Positions 1-7,915 of a stretch of 21,138 nucleotides of DNA are shown here, piece by piece (position 1 is the stretch's first letter; each line of letters opens with the position of its first letter). Location: assembly GCA_001313365.1 (NCBI GenBank), contig BBFS01000084.1, positions 1 through 21,138 on the forward strand, in the 5' to 3' direction. This DNA is from Paenarthrobacter nitroguajacolicus JCM 14115 (GTDB taxonomy: Bacteria; Actinomycetota; Actinomycetes; Actinomycetales; Micrococcaceae). Under the pieces are notes generated by a model that was given only the letters and a program-made list of their open reading frames with translations, searched no databases and was not told the origin of the DNA. Made by a program: the position numbers and the translations under genes.

Positions 1-94
1 CCAAAGGGTCGGGAGGTGATAGACGGTTGGCACCAAAGGGACGGGAGGTGAGAGAGGGTTCCGTTTTTAGGGCGGGAAAGTGATAGACGGTTGG
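1..94. repeat. Three imperfect direct repeats with a GTGATAGACGGTTGG core
   Basis: Three copies of a roughly 25-30-nt unit occupy a gene-free stretch. Copy 1 (1-30) and copy 3 (70-94) share GTGATAGACGGTTGG. Copy 2 (33-61) starts with the same CCAAAGGG as copy 1 but reads GTGAGAGAGGGTT in the core. Each core follows GGGAGG or GGGAAA. I see no ORF here. The unit could be a small intergenic repeat family or a multi-site binding region, and its function is unknown. Confidence 0.6.
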
Positions 95-95
95 G

Positions 96-142
96 CACGC
101 AGAAGGGGGGGACCGGTTATCCAACCGGTCCCCTTCTGCGTG
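96..142. terminator. Long perfect inverted repeat, terminator-like
   Basis: The left arm (96-118) and right arm (123-142) pair around the four-base loop ATCC. The right arm reads AACCGGTCCCCTTCTGCGTG. The left arm is its exact complement except that it has seven G (105-111) opposite four C (130-133). The pairing implies the left run was originally four G. No T-tract follows on either strand, so factor-independent termination is uncertain. It lies downstream of the minus-strand lipoprotein gene. Confidence 0.6.
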
Positions 143-182
143 TTCAGCACGTCTGTGTGTTCAGCACGTCTGTGTGTTCAGC
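141..182. repeat. 17-nt tandem repeat, about 2.5 copies
   Basis: The unit TGTTCAGCACGTCTGTG is repeated exactly at 141-157 and 158-174 and restarts at 175-182. It lies between the inverted repeat and the lipoprotein stop codon. No coding function is visible. A recent slippage duplication is the simplest explanation. Confidence 0.7.
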
Positions 183-194
183 GCGCGGGCGTCA

Positions 195-560
195 TTAGCC
201 GCGGCAGAGCTCGCCGAACTTGGCGCCGGCTTCCTGGAAGGCCGACGTGAGCTCGCCCATTTTGGTTTCGCGTTCTGCCTTCTTCGCGGCGTCAGTTGGT
301 TCTTCCTTTGCCTGCTCATCCAGATACTCAAGGATGGCTGTGACTACAGGCTTCATCTCGGTGGACGCCACCGGTTCGATGGGCCTGATGGCGTTGGCTG
401 CGCGGTTCGAAGCCGTCTGGCTCGGGTTCTGCGGAATACTGGCTGCGGCGACGCCAACGCGGTCACAGGTTTCCGCGGTGGTCAGCTGCTGCTGAGCGGA
501 ACAGGCGGATGCCGAGGCAATAAGCCCGGCAGCGATCAGGACAGTGGTGAGTTTCTTCAT
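195..560 (-). CDS. Small secreted lipoprotein, unknown function
   Basis: About 121 residues. It starts with MKKLTTVLIAAGLIASASAC, a charged n-region, a short hydrophobic stretch and an ASAC lipobox-like site, so export and lipid anchoring at the cell surface are inferred. The ATG at 560 was chosen over upstream in-frame codons because GAGGGA sits just before it and the signal peptide begins there. The mature part is Gln/Thr/Ala-rich, then has a helical, charged C-terminal half (EYLDEQAKEEPTDAAKKAERET) ending in CRG. A second Cys follows in the ETCDRVG segment, so two Cys may form a disulfide. It lies 35 nt downstream of the amidase on the same strand and could be read through from it. I do not recognise a named family. 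This is one of the few intact frames in the window. Confidence 0.75.
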   Translation of the reverse strand: MKKLTTVLIAAGLIASASACSAQQQLTTAETCDRVGVAAASIPQNPSQTASNRAANAIRPIEPVASTEMKPVVTAILEYLDEQAKEEPTDAAKKAERETKMGELTSAFQEAGAKFGELCRG

Positions 561-595
561 GATTCCCTCAGTGGTCGACGTCCCTTTGATTGTAA

Positions 596-2379
596 TCAGA
601 GCCGACGCCCCCCCATCACGCATTGGGTCCCGTAGGCCGCCGTCGAATCCGTTAGAGCGCGGGCGTACGGGGGCGGCTCTGTCCGCCGTGAACCGGTGGC
701 TTCGAAGGCTGCAGCCAGCGTCAGCAGTGCCGTGTCATCGTACGCGCGGCCGGCAAAAGTGAGGCCCACGGGCATGCCGATATCCGCCATGGTTCCCATC
801 GGTACGGTAACCGTGGGGATGCCCAGGTGCCTCGGGACGAGGTTGCCATTGGCCACCCAGACGCCGTTGCGCCAGCCGAGGTCCGCAGACGCAGGGTTGA
901 CGTCCATGTCGGCAGGACCCACATCGGCGGCTGCCGGGAACAGGACAGCGTCCAGTCCGAGCCCGTCCATCCAGCCCTCAAGGTCAATGCGTCGTGTCTC
1001 CTCAAGCCCCCCGCACACCGCCCTCCAATTCGGGGATCTCGGTGAATCGGGAAACTCCGTGCTCACGGACCTGTCCTGGATACTCGGCGATGTCGTCGTC
1101 GAACCCGGCGTATCGGTCCGGGAGCGCTCCCTCAGGGTGCGGGAAGATCGTTGCACCGTCCACATCGGCGAGTCTGCTGAGCGCGGGGTCGCCATTGGCG
1201 CGTAGGAAGTCGTCCCAAGCCCAGGAGGAAAGGTCCACGATTTCGCGCTTCAAGTATTCAGGGCTGACAAGGCCGCGGGTGGCGATGGTGGGTGCGCCCG
1301 GGCGGTCGCCTTCGTAATTTGAAACCACCGGGAAATCCACCAACACAACCTCGGCCCCCGGCTGATTCGAGGTCGCGTTTGGCAGCTCCCACAGTTCCAT
1401 CACGGAGGCCCGAGTCTCGATGCGTTGCCCAGTGGGACCGCCGATCCCCCGGCTTGATGCTGGTCCCGGCGTCGGGATCTGCGTTGATGTACATTCGCGG
1501 AACTCCGAAGCGCTTTCCCCCCCGCAACGCCAACCGTCCGCCGTCGAGGTTTTCCGGTGACAGTGCCACATACGACTCCGGCCGGACCTCGGAGGACTTC
1601 GGGATCTGGACCCAGGGTTGCGCGCGCCAGAAGTCGCCTCGGGTTTCTGCGTCGTCAGCCACGATCACGTCGAGCAACTCCAACATGTCAGCCATGCTCC
1701 GCGTGTGCGGGACCACCACGTCCATGGTGGGGGGGACGAGCGGCCAGTTGCCACGCACCGAGATGACGCCGCGGGAAGGCGTGTACGCGCACAGAGCATT
1801 GTTCGACGCCGGTGCGCGGCCACTCGACCAGGTCTCCTCGCCCAAGCCGAAAGCGGCGAAGCTGGCGGCCGTCGCGGTGCCGGAACCGTTCGAGGAACCG
1901 GAACCGAAGGCGGCTGTCAGGAAGTCAGCGTTGTACGGGCTTTCAGCCCGGCCATAGACGCCGCGCTGCATGCCTCCGTTGGCCATGGGCGGCATGTTGG
2001 TCAGGCCGATGAGCACCGCGCCGGCATCGCGGAGGCGTTCGATGGTGAAAGCATCACGCTGCGCCACCAGGTGCTCAAACGCCGGCGAACCTGCGGCAGC
2101 GGTGAGCCCCTTGGCCAAGTAGCTGTCCTTGGCTGTGTAGGGGGATGCCATCCAACGGACCCTTACCGAGCCTTGGGCCCGCCGCTCATCCGATGCGCGG
2201 CGTCCGCCAAAGCATCGGGATTCATGACCACCAGTGCGTTGAGCTTGATGCCGTTGCGGTCAAAAGCTTCGATGCGGTCAAGGTATGCCCGGGTGAGCTG
2301 TTCGCTGGTCACCTCCCCCCGTTTCCAGTGCCTCGCGCAGCTGCGCGATGGAGGCTTCAACGACGTCGAAGGGAGCCAT
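596..2379 (-). CDS. Amidase-signature family hydrolase (frameshifted in this sequence)
   Basis: Amidase-signature enzymes cleave C-N amide or carbamoyl bonds with a Ser-cisSer-Lys triad. Visible parts are the N-terminal segment AYLDRIEAFDRNGIKLNALV, the catalytic Lys in PYTAKDSYL, the Ser loop GSGSSNGSGTA, the LRG-KRFGVPRMYIN motif and the C-terminal IPTVTVPMG segment. The start ATG (2379) overlaps the TAA of agmatine deiminase (TAATG), so the two are translationally coupled. The frame breaks at 2315-2320 (G4 to G6), about 2140-2144 (C4 to C5), 1446-1450 (G4 to G5) and 1007-1012 (G5 to G6). Two single-base losses are also needed between 2160 and 2205. Runs near 601-607, 1507-1513 and 1727-1733 only add a residue. 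The family is clear but the substrate is not. Its position behind agmatine deiminase suggests N-carbamoylputrescine or another catabolic amide. Confidence 0.85.
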
Positions 2380-3426
2380 TACCTTGCACCGCCGTTGAGT
2401 TTGGGCTGCTGCTGGGTGATGCAGTGGATACCGCCGCCGCGGGCAAGGATGGGGCGTGCGTCGACGGTGACAACGCGCCGGCCAGGGTAGGCCTCAGCCA
2501 GGATTTCTGCCGCGAGCGAGTCCGCGCGCTCTTCGCCGTAACCACAGGCGATGACGCCGCCATTGACCACGAGGTGGTTGACGTAGCTCCAGTCCACAAA
2601 GCCCTCTTCGTCGCGCAGCGTTTCCGGGGCAGGCAGCGGCACGATCTCGAAAGGTTTGCCTGCGGCGTCGGTCTGGGTTTCCAGGAAGGAGTGCAGGGTC
2701 CGGCTGACTTCGTAGTCCGGGTGCTCCGGGTTGGTCTGGGAGTGCAGCAGGATCCGGCCCGGAGCGGGAAGGGTCGCCACCATGTCTATGTGGCCGCGTG
2801 TGCCCAGGTCCTCGTAGTCGCGGGTCAGGCCGCGGGGAACCCAGATGATCTTGGTGGCGCCGATGGTGCGGGCCAGTTCAGCCTCGACTGCTGCCTTGTC
2901 CGCGTAGGGATTCCGGCCAGGATCCAGCTGCACGGTTTCTGTTACCAGCACGGTTCCTTGGCCGTCCACATGGATGGCACCGCTTCGTTCACCAGCAGCG
3001 AGCTGACCAGCCCGGCACCGGACTTTTCCGCGACGAAACGGGCCATGCCTGCACTCTTCTGCCATTCGGACCACGCCGGCGCACCCCAGCCGTTGAAGAT
3101 CCAGTCCACTGCGCCAAGCACGCCGGGACGCTCGTCATCCAGCACAAAGGTGGGTCCGACGTCGCGCATCCAGAACTCATCCAGCGGCGCCTCGACCTGC
3201 TCGATGCCACTGCCCAACATGCGGGCCGCGCGATCGCGCTCGCTGGGGTCCACCACCATGGTGACCGGCTCGAACTCCGCCACTGCGTGGGCGACTGCGG
3301 CCCACGCCCCCCGTAGGCCTCATCGGCAGAAGCGGCGTCGTCACCAAGCGTCAGGCCGGTGCGGGGGGGGAACGCCATCCAGGTGCGCTCATGGGGTGCG
3401 GTTTCGGCCGGCATTCTCCAAGCCAT
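2379..3426 (-). CDS. aguA: Agmatine deiminase (frameshifted in this sequence)
   Basis: Agmatine deiminase (agmatine iminohydrolase, peptidyl-arginine-deiminase-like fold) hydrolyses agmatine to N-carbamoylputrescine and ammonia in the cytoplasm. About 348 residues after correction, the family's usual length. Landmarks are HERTWMAFP near the N-terminus, EFWMRDVGPTFV, the VNWIFNGWG-like segment VDWIFNGWG, the RGHIDMVA segment and the C-terminal GGGIHCITQQQP with the catalytic Cys. The start at 3426 is supported by AAGGAGT six bases upstream. Frame breaks are at 3307-3312 (G4 to G6) and near 2982, where one G is missing so that the expected NEGGAIHVDG reads NEAVPSMW. The run at 3363-3370 adds one Pro. 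It is divergent from a TetR gene and is followed without a gap by the amidase. Confidence 0.93.
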
Positions 3427-3466
3427 GGGTGACTCCTTCGTCTTCTTACGCGTTGCGGCGATTCTC

Positions 3467-3488
3467 TTGTTGATCATACGATCAACAA
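3467..3488. promoter_or_regulatory. Palindromic operator between aguA and its TetR regulator
   Basis: TTGTTGATC-ATAC-GATCAACAA is a perfect 9-bp inverted repeat with a 4-bp spacer in the divergent intergenic region. On the minus strand its centre contains TATGAT (3478-3473), a good -10 hexamer that would start the agmatine deiminase mRNA about 40 nt before the ATG. A TetR dimer bound here should block that promoter. The arms are seen directly; binding by the adjacent TetR is inferred. Confidence 0.75.
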
Positions 3489-3518
3489 TGCTGAAAAGGT
3501 AATCTAGACTGGTCCTTG

Positions 3519-4157
3519 ATGTCAAGCACTCCACAGAAGCGCGCAGTCCGGAAGTCGCCGGCGGAACGCGCCGCAGAAATCACCGAGGCCGCCCGCGAGA
3601 TCGCACTCGAAGCAGGTCTCACAGCACTCACCTTGCGCAATGTTGCCGCCCGCGTGGGTGTCGCTTCCGGCCTGGTGGCGCACTACCAGCCCAATATGGA
3701 CGCGCTCGTCTCAAGCACGTTCGCCACCATTGTGGCCGCCGAAACACAGGAAATCGCAGGCTTGCTGAGCCAGCGCCCCAACCCCACCGAACGCCTTGGC
3801 TTCCTGGTTGAGACGCTCCTGGACAACAGCAGGCTCGACGTCACCGCAATCTGGGTCGAGGCCTGGACACTGGGACGCCGCAACGAAACCCTGGCCGCCT
3901 CTGTCCGTGAGCAAATGGATGCCTGGCAGGAGGTCTTCCAGGGAGTGGTGGAGGACGGAAACGCGACGGGAGCCTTCAATGTTTCCGATCCCGCCGCCGT
4001 CGCATGGCAGATCCTGGGCATGGTCGACGGCCTGAACGCCCAGGCCTTGGTCCGCTGGGATGGGGGGGTCAACGACCGCGGCACCCACCTGGCCCACGCC
4101 GTCGAGGGAATGGTGGGCGCGGCGCGAGGTTCTCTGGCAACCGAGCCGGGCGCGTAG
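3519..4157 (+). CDS. TetR-family transcriptional regulator
   Basis: About 212 residues, intact. The N-terminal DNA-binding domain (residues about 10-60) has the TetR pattern: AAREIALEAGLTALTLRNVAARVGVASG with the recognition helix in SGLVAHYQPNMDALV. The remainder is a helical ligand and dimerisation domain. A TTG directly before the ATG (3516) is an alternative start. There is no strong ribosome-binding site, and TAATCT at 3500-3505 could be a -10, giving a short leader. The gene is divergent from agmatine deiminase and amidase across a 22-bp palindrome, so it probably represses that operon and itself, with agmatine or a related polyamine as a plausible inducer. The ligand is inferred from context only. 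Confidence 0.88.
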   Translation: MSSTPQKRAVRKSPAERAAEITEAAREIALEAGLTALTLRNVAARVGVASGLVAHYQPNMDALVSSTFATIVAAETQEIAGLLSQRPNPTERLGFLVETLLDNSRLDVTAIWVEAWTLGRRNETLAASVREQMDAWQEVFQGVVEDGNATGAFNVSDPAAVAWQILGMVDGLNAQALVRWDGGVNDRGTHLAHAVEGMVGAARGSLATEPGA

Positions 4158-4234
4158 GCCGTATCCCATTGCCCCGGCCTCGGGCATCGGGACGTGCCGC
4201 CCCCCCCGTCCCCTGCCCTAGGCTGGGGGGGACC

Positions 4235-4891
4235 ATGGCGATCATTCACAAGGCAACCCTTTCCCCGTCCAAGCTCGAACTCATCGCTGACTACCTCCCG
4301 AAGCAGCCCTGGTTCATCCAGGATGGTTCCCCGGAGCTCATTGGCGCCTACCGCTTTGACGATCCCGCCGGCGAGGTGGGTCTGGAGACGCACGTTGTCA
4401 CGGCCGGCGAACGCGTTTACCAAGTGCCCCTCAGTTACCGCGGCTACGCACTCGCCGGTGCTGAGGAGTGGTTGATCGGAACCATGGACCACTCCGTCCT
4501 CGGCAAGCGCTGGGTCTACGACGCCTGCGCGGACCCCCATCTACGTCAAAGCCCTCGCTACTGCCATTTTGACTGGCCAGAAAGAGGCCGAACTCATTGT
4601 CGACGGAGAGCTGGGACCCCCCCGTCCCAGCACGGTGACGGTGAAGGGCAGCGGAAAGCTCGACGGCGGCATCCCGGCCTTGAGTGCCTCGGCGCCGGTA
4701 TCGGGTAGCGGCGTGACCATCATTGATGCGGGCGGGCTGCGGCTGAAGGTTGCCCGGGTCCTGGATGTGGCAGCGGATGCTTCGTCCAACACCGCTGCAG
4801 CCCCCCCGAGCTTCACAGCGAACTCACGCTGAACGGCCAATGGGCAGGGTTGGAGGAATCGGTGGAGCTGGCGTCGGTGGTTCGGAACTAA
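4235..4891 (+). CDS. Orphan maltokinase N-terminal cap domain protein (frameshifted in this sequence)
   Basis: The start MAIIHKATLSPSKLELI, PWF near residue 28, ELIGAYRFDDPAGEVGLETH and EEWLIGTMDHSVLGKRWVYD match the N-terminal cap domain of actinobacterial maltokinases (Mak_N_cap), found here as a free-standing protein of about 216 residues without the kinase domain. Such stand-alone proteins are common in actinomycetes and their role is not established. The frame breaks at 4534-4538 (C4 to C5), which separates the DACADP part from IYVKALATAILTGQKEAEL, and near 4800-4806 (C5 to C7), after which the tail reads ELHSELTLNGQWAGLEESVE and stops at 4891. The run at about 4618-4624 adds one Pro. 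No trehalose or glycogen genes are adjacent. Confidence 0.7.
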
Positions 4892-4979
4892 CCGTCGACG
4901 CCGGGGGAGCATCTGTTGGTCACCGCAGCACCGGCGTAGGCTGACAACGACGCCGTCTAACTACGTGAGGGGTTTCATC

Positions 4980-5398
4980 ATGTACAAAGCGCAAAGCATC
5001 ATCCCGCGGCCCAGGACCTTGCCCGCGAGTGGGTAACCCATGCAACGGAGGCAAGTCCGCCCAGACAGATGCAGTGGTGAGGTGGGCTTTGGCCCGGATC
5101 AACCATGCCGATGTCCCTTCAGTGGTCCAAGGCGTGATGCTCACCATGACCGGCAACAAGAAGGCCGCCAAGGAAGCTAAACGGACCGCTACCAGGCAGT
5201 TAAGAAGGCCACCCAGCACTCAGCCGGAAGACCACGCAGCGCAGCTCCGGCCGAGCCATATGGTTTACTGCCCTTGCTGCCGCCATAGTGGGGGCCGGCG
5301 CAGTGTTTGCCTGGCGGACCATGCTGCCTCCGGGCGAACCCGAGCCTGCCAAGCAGCCGGAAACCTCAGTCCAGCCTCCGGTTCCTCCGGTGCCCTAA
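4980..5398 (+). CDS. Small single-pass membrane protein, unknown function (frameshifted in this sequence)
   Basis: GAGGGG lies just before the ATG at 4980. Joining the frames gives about 142 residues: a soluble helical part (HHPAAQDLAREWVTHATE, then VVRWALARINHADVPSVVQG), a Lys-rich stretch (NKKAAKEAKR), one membrane helix (TALAAAIVGAGAVFAWRTML) and a Pro-rich tail PPGEPEPAKQPETSVQPP that stops at 5398. Four single-base losses are needed, near 4991, 5042, 5193 and 5264, each in a short G or C run. The junction MLPPGEPEP after the helix closely resembles MLVPPGEPEP in the protein at 5935, so the two are likely related. No known family is recognised. Two overlapping small genes is the alternative reading. 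Confidence 0.5.
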
Positions 5399-5411
5399 GG
5401 GTGTCAGTCGC

Positions 5412-5442
5412 GACGCCGGCCCCGTCAAGGGGCCGGGTCGTC
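5412..5442. terminator. Hairpin between convergent genes
   Basis: CCGGCCCC (5416-5423) pairs with GGGGCCGG (5429-5436) around GTCAA. The stem extends with GACG (5412-5415) against CGTC (5439-5442) across a two-base bulge. It lies between the plus-strand stop at 5398 and the minus-strand DUF3040 gene, whose stop codon falls inside it. It probably terminates transcription from both sides. Confidence 0.6.
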
Positions 5443-5728
5443 GTCGCGCCTTTCAATCCGTCTCCGCAGCGAGGTTCCGGCCAAAAGCCAATAGGCTCCG
5501 CCGCTGGCCAGCAAGAAGCCCGCAACACCGAGGATCACAAGCTGGGTGACGATCCCTGCAATGACCAGGACAAAGCCGATCAGAACTGCCAGTGCGCCGG
5601 AAACCGCACGGGCTATCGCCCCCACGCGGGCGGCCCGACTTCAGCTCAAAGGCGAGGTCGGGATCCGTTGCAGCGAGATCCCGCTCCAGCTCTTCCAAGC
5701 TCCTGCGTTCTTCATCCGACAACGACAT
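5425..5728 (-). CDS. DUF3040 family membrane protein (frameshifted in this sequence)
   Basis: About 100 residues. The N-terminus MSLSDEERRSLEELERDLAA is the hallmark of the actinobacterial DUF3040 family, a short acidic helical head followed by two membrane helices. The helices here are ALAVLIGFVLVIAGIVTQLV and LGVAGFLLASGGAYWLLAG, ending in a basic cytoplasmic tail RRRIERRDDD. The start ATG at 5728 has GAGG seven bases upstream. A C5 run near 5621-5626, which should be four, separates the head from the membrane part. The family is of unknown function, often near cell-division or envelope genes. It is flanked on both sides by plus-strand small membrane proteins. Confidence 0.85.
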
Positions 5729-5852
5729 CGGAATTCCTCACCACACAAGCAGGGCCGCAACCTGCGGCGATGCTCAGAACATCCGCACGAGCGCTGCTTG
5801 CCGTGCTATGCCTTCATTATCTGCCCGATGCCCCCGTTCTTACCAACGGTCC

Positions 5853-5864
5853 TAAGCATGCTTA
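5853..5864. promoter_or_regulatory. 12-bp palindrome TAAGCATGCTTA
   Basis: A perfect 12-bp palindrome in the intergenic space between the divergent DUF3040 gene (start 5728) and the membrane-protein gene at 5935. Its position upstream of both starts suggests a regulator-binding site, but no cognate protein is evident. The rest of 5729-5934 shows no gene. Confidence 0.4.
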
Positions 5865-5934
5865 CGATGGAAGGGCAGGATTCTGAAGCACCACGAGCAC
5901 GAAACCCACCGCCGACTGGAAAGTTGAAATCGCC

Positions 5935-6400
5935 ATGGCACGACGAAGGCCTAAGAAAGCACCGAGCACTACTGAAGCCTTTCCCAGGCGACACGGGCCC
6001 GGAAGGGCCATCTGGCTCATTGCCGCAGGCCTCGTCGCGGGCATAGCGGGTGGAATTTTCGGCTTCCGCATGCTGGTTCCGCCGGGAGAGCCCGAGCCGG
6101 TCCGGAACCGTAGGCACGAGCCAAGGGGAGCCTCGCGACTGGAAACATCGCCCACTGACGCTTCGCAACCCCCATGTGCCACAGCCGGCGGAAATCCTGG
6201 TCCCTGAAGAGCCGGTCGAAATCTCCACAAGGATGCGGCCGGGCGAATGGACTGAAGAGTCACTGCTGGAGCACATCGAGGATTACAAACAGCAGATCCG
6301 GGACATGGGAGCGAGGGAAACGCAGATCGTCACCAACGTGGAACGAACCGAAGAGGGTGCTGCCCGCGTGGTGGTGAGCTGGGACAGGACCCTGCCGTAG
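5935..6400 (+). CDS. Single-pass membrane protein, unknown function (frameshifted in this sequence)
   Basis: About 154 residues after correction. The start MARRRPKKAPST gives a basic cytoplasmic N-terminus, followed by a membrane helix (IWLIAAGLVAGIAGGIFGFRML), then a Pro/Glu linker VPPGEPEPV. An extracytoplasmic domain follows, with PVEISTRMRPGEWTEESLLEH, QIRDMGARETQIVTNVERTE and GAARVVVSWDRTLP to the stop at 6400. One extra C at 6169-6173 (C4 to C5) breaks the frame; removing it joins DASQPH to VPQPAEILVPEEP. The last 60 residues look like a compact alpha/beta domain, not low-complexity sequence. It shares the MLxPPGEPEP junction with the protein at 4980. No known family is recognised. Confidence 0.65.
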
Positions 6401-6409
6401 GACCCGAAG

Positions 6410-6837
6410 CTACAGGTTCTCGCCCTGCCGCGGCCGCCACACCACAACAGCCTGGGACCTTGCCCGAGGCCGTTGACCGCGGGCCAGGCTGACGACGTCG
6501 CCTGCTGCGCCTGCAGCGAAGATGCGCGCATCCAGTGGCGAGCGGCGACGGGACAGTTCCTCGGTCAGTTCAGCCACGCGGTATTGCAGCGCAGCCACCT
6601 GGTTTTCGAGGTCGAGGATGCGTTTGATGCCCTCAAGAGAGACGCCGGACTGCGAGAGGCGCTGGACCTCCCGCAGTTTGTTGACGTCGTTCTGAGAATA
6701 GCGGCGGGACTTGCCGGGCGCGCGACTGGGCGAGACGATGCCAGGCGGTCGTACTGGCGCAACGTCTGCGGATGCATGTCGGCAAGCTCCGCAGCTACGG
6801 AGATGACAAAGATCGGCTGGTTGACGTCGATGGCCAT
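6410..6837 (-). CDS. hspR: HspR, MerR-type heat-shock repressor (frameshifted in this sequence)
   Basis: HspR is the MerR-family repressor of the actinobacterial dnaK regulon. It binds HAIR inverted repeats, with DnaK as co-repressor. About 142 residues. The start [21 protein letters not shown] and the MerR helix-turn-helix [11 protein letters not shown] are intact. One lost G near 6741 then breaks the frame; with it restored the protein reads [20 protein letters not shown] and continues through the helical [20 protein letters not shown] and a coiled coil ([18 protein letters not shown]). GGAGG lies directly upstream of the ATG. It is last in dnaK-grpE-dnaJ-hspR, 10 nt after dnaJ, the standard arrangement that makes a feedback loop. 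Confidence 0.93.
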
Positions 6838-6847
6838 GACCGCCTCC

Positions 6848-7833
6848 TTACAACCGGGCCTTCGCGGCCAGATCGTGACGCGGGTTCGCGTCGGTGGTTG
6901 CGGCAGCGAATGCCTTCACGGCTTCTTCCGCCTCCTTGTTCAGGTTTTGGGGGGGAACCGCGACGTCGATGGTCACCAGCAGGTCGCCAGTCGCCTTGGA
7001 TGTTTTCACACCCCCGGCCTTTGACCCGCAGTGTCCGGCCTGACGGTGTGCCGGCCGGGACGCGAACCTTGACGGTGTCGCCGTCGAGCGTTGGCACTTC
7101 AATGGTGGCGCCAAGCGCCGCTTCCGCGAACGTGACGGGCACGTGGATGCGGATGTTGTCGCCGTCGCGCTGGAAGAAGTCGTGGGGCTTCACGCTCACC
7201 GTGATGATGAGGTCGCCATTGCCGGCAGGGCCAACGTTGCCCTTGCCGCGCTGACGGACTTTCTGCCCGTCCTTGATGCCGGCAGGAATCTTGACGTCGA
7301 TCACGTTGCCGTTGCTCTCACGCAAGCTGACCGTAGTCCCCTTGATGGAGCCGGCGAACGAGATGGACGTGGTGGCCGTCCGATCCGCGCCCTTCTGCGG
7401 TGCACGCTGGAACCCGGTCTGGCCGGCTCCCCCCGAAACCACCGCCAAACAGGTCGGCGAACTCCGGAGGAATGCCGCCGCCAGCAGCTGACGGGCACCG
7501 GGCCCGCCGCCGAACAAGCCGCCGAACAGGTCCTCGAAGCCGCCATTAGCTCCGGCTCCACCGCGCCCGGCGCCAGCACCCGGAGCGAACCGGGCACCGC
7601 CCATGGCACGGATGGCGTCATACTGCTGCCGGTCCTCAGGACTCGACAACACCGAGTAAGCCTCGGAAATGTCCTTGAACTTCTTCTCCGCAGCAGCATC
7701 CCCCGGCATTCGTATCCGGGTGGTACTGCCGGGCGAGCTTGCGGTAAGCCTTCTTAATATCCGCGTCGGAGGCGTCCTTGGCGATACCAAGGATCGCGTA
7801 AAAATCCTTTTCAACCCAGTCCTGGCTGGCCAA
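6848..7833 (-). CDS. dnaJ: DnaJ/CbpA-type Hsp40 co-chaperone without zinc finger (frameshifted in this sequence)
   Basis: Hsp40 stimulates the DnaK ATPase and delivers substrates. The J domain (residues about 10-75) has [20 protein letters not shown] and the HPD motif in RQYHPDTN. A Gly-rich linker ([26 protein letters not shown]) and two beta-barrel substrate domains follow ([20 protein letters not shown], then [20 protein letters not shown]). No CxxCxGxG repeats occur between linker and barrel, so this is the CbpA-like type. The start is TTG (7833) with AAGGAAA upstream. Frame breaks are at 7700-7704 (G4 to G5), near 7480 and 7429-7434 (two offsetting shifts; the region should read [13 protein letters not shown]) and 7011-7015 (G4 to G5). 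The run near 6950 adds one Pro. Confidence 0.9.
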
Positions 7834-7858
7834 GAGCGTTTCCTTTCGTTTGGGGGAA

Positions 7859-7915
7859 CGAGATGGCAGTTCGCGCCAATGTTCTACTCAAACACTGTCA
7901 CGAACTGCCATCTCG
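7859..7915. repeat. 15-bp perfect inverted repeat overlapping the grpE 3' end
   Basis: CGAGATGGCAGTTCG (7859-7873) is repeated inverted at 7901-7915, with a 27-nt spacer whose inner ends also pair partly (AATGTT against AACACT). The grpE stop codon lies in the spacer and the last grpE codons lie in the right arm. It sits between grpE and dnaJ. It may be a transcription attenuator or mRNA processing site, or a copy of a dispersed intergenic palindrome. Confidence 0.7.

Noticed and set aside
141..182. Short CRISPR-like array
   Set aside because: The 17-nt units are directly tandem with no unique spacers, and no cas gene is present.
2145..3473. 442-residue plus-strand open frame antisense to agmatine deiminase
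   Set aside because: It mirrors a clear agmatine deiminase on the minus strand, with no family match or ribosome-binding site.
3683..4540. 285-residue minus-strand open frame over the TetR gene
   Set aside because: It overlaps an intact TetR frame with clear helix-turn-helix and has no recognisable domain.
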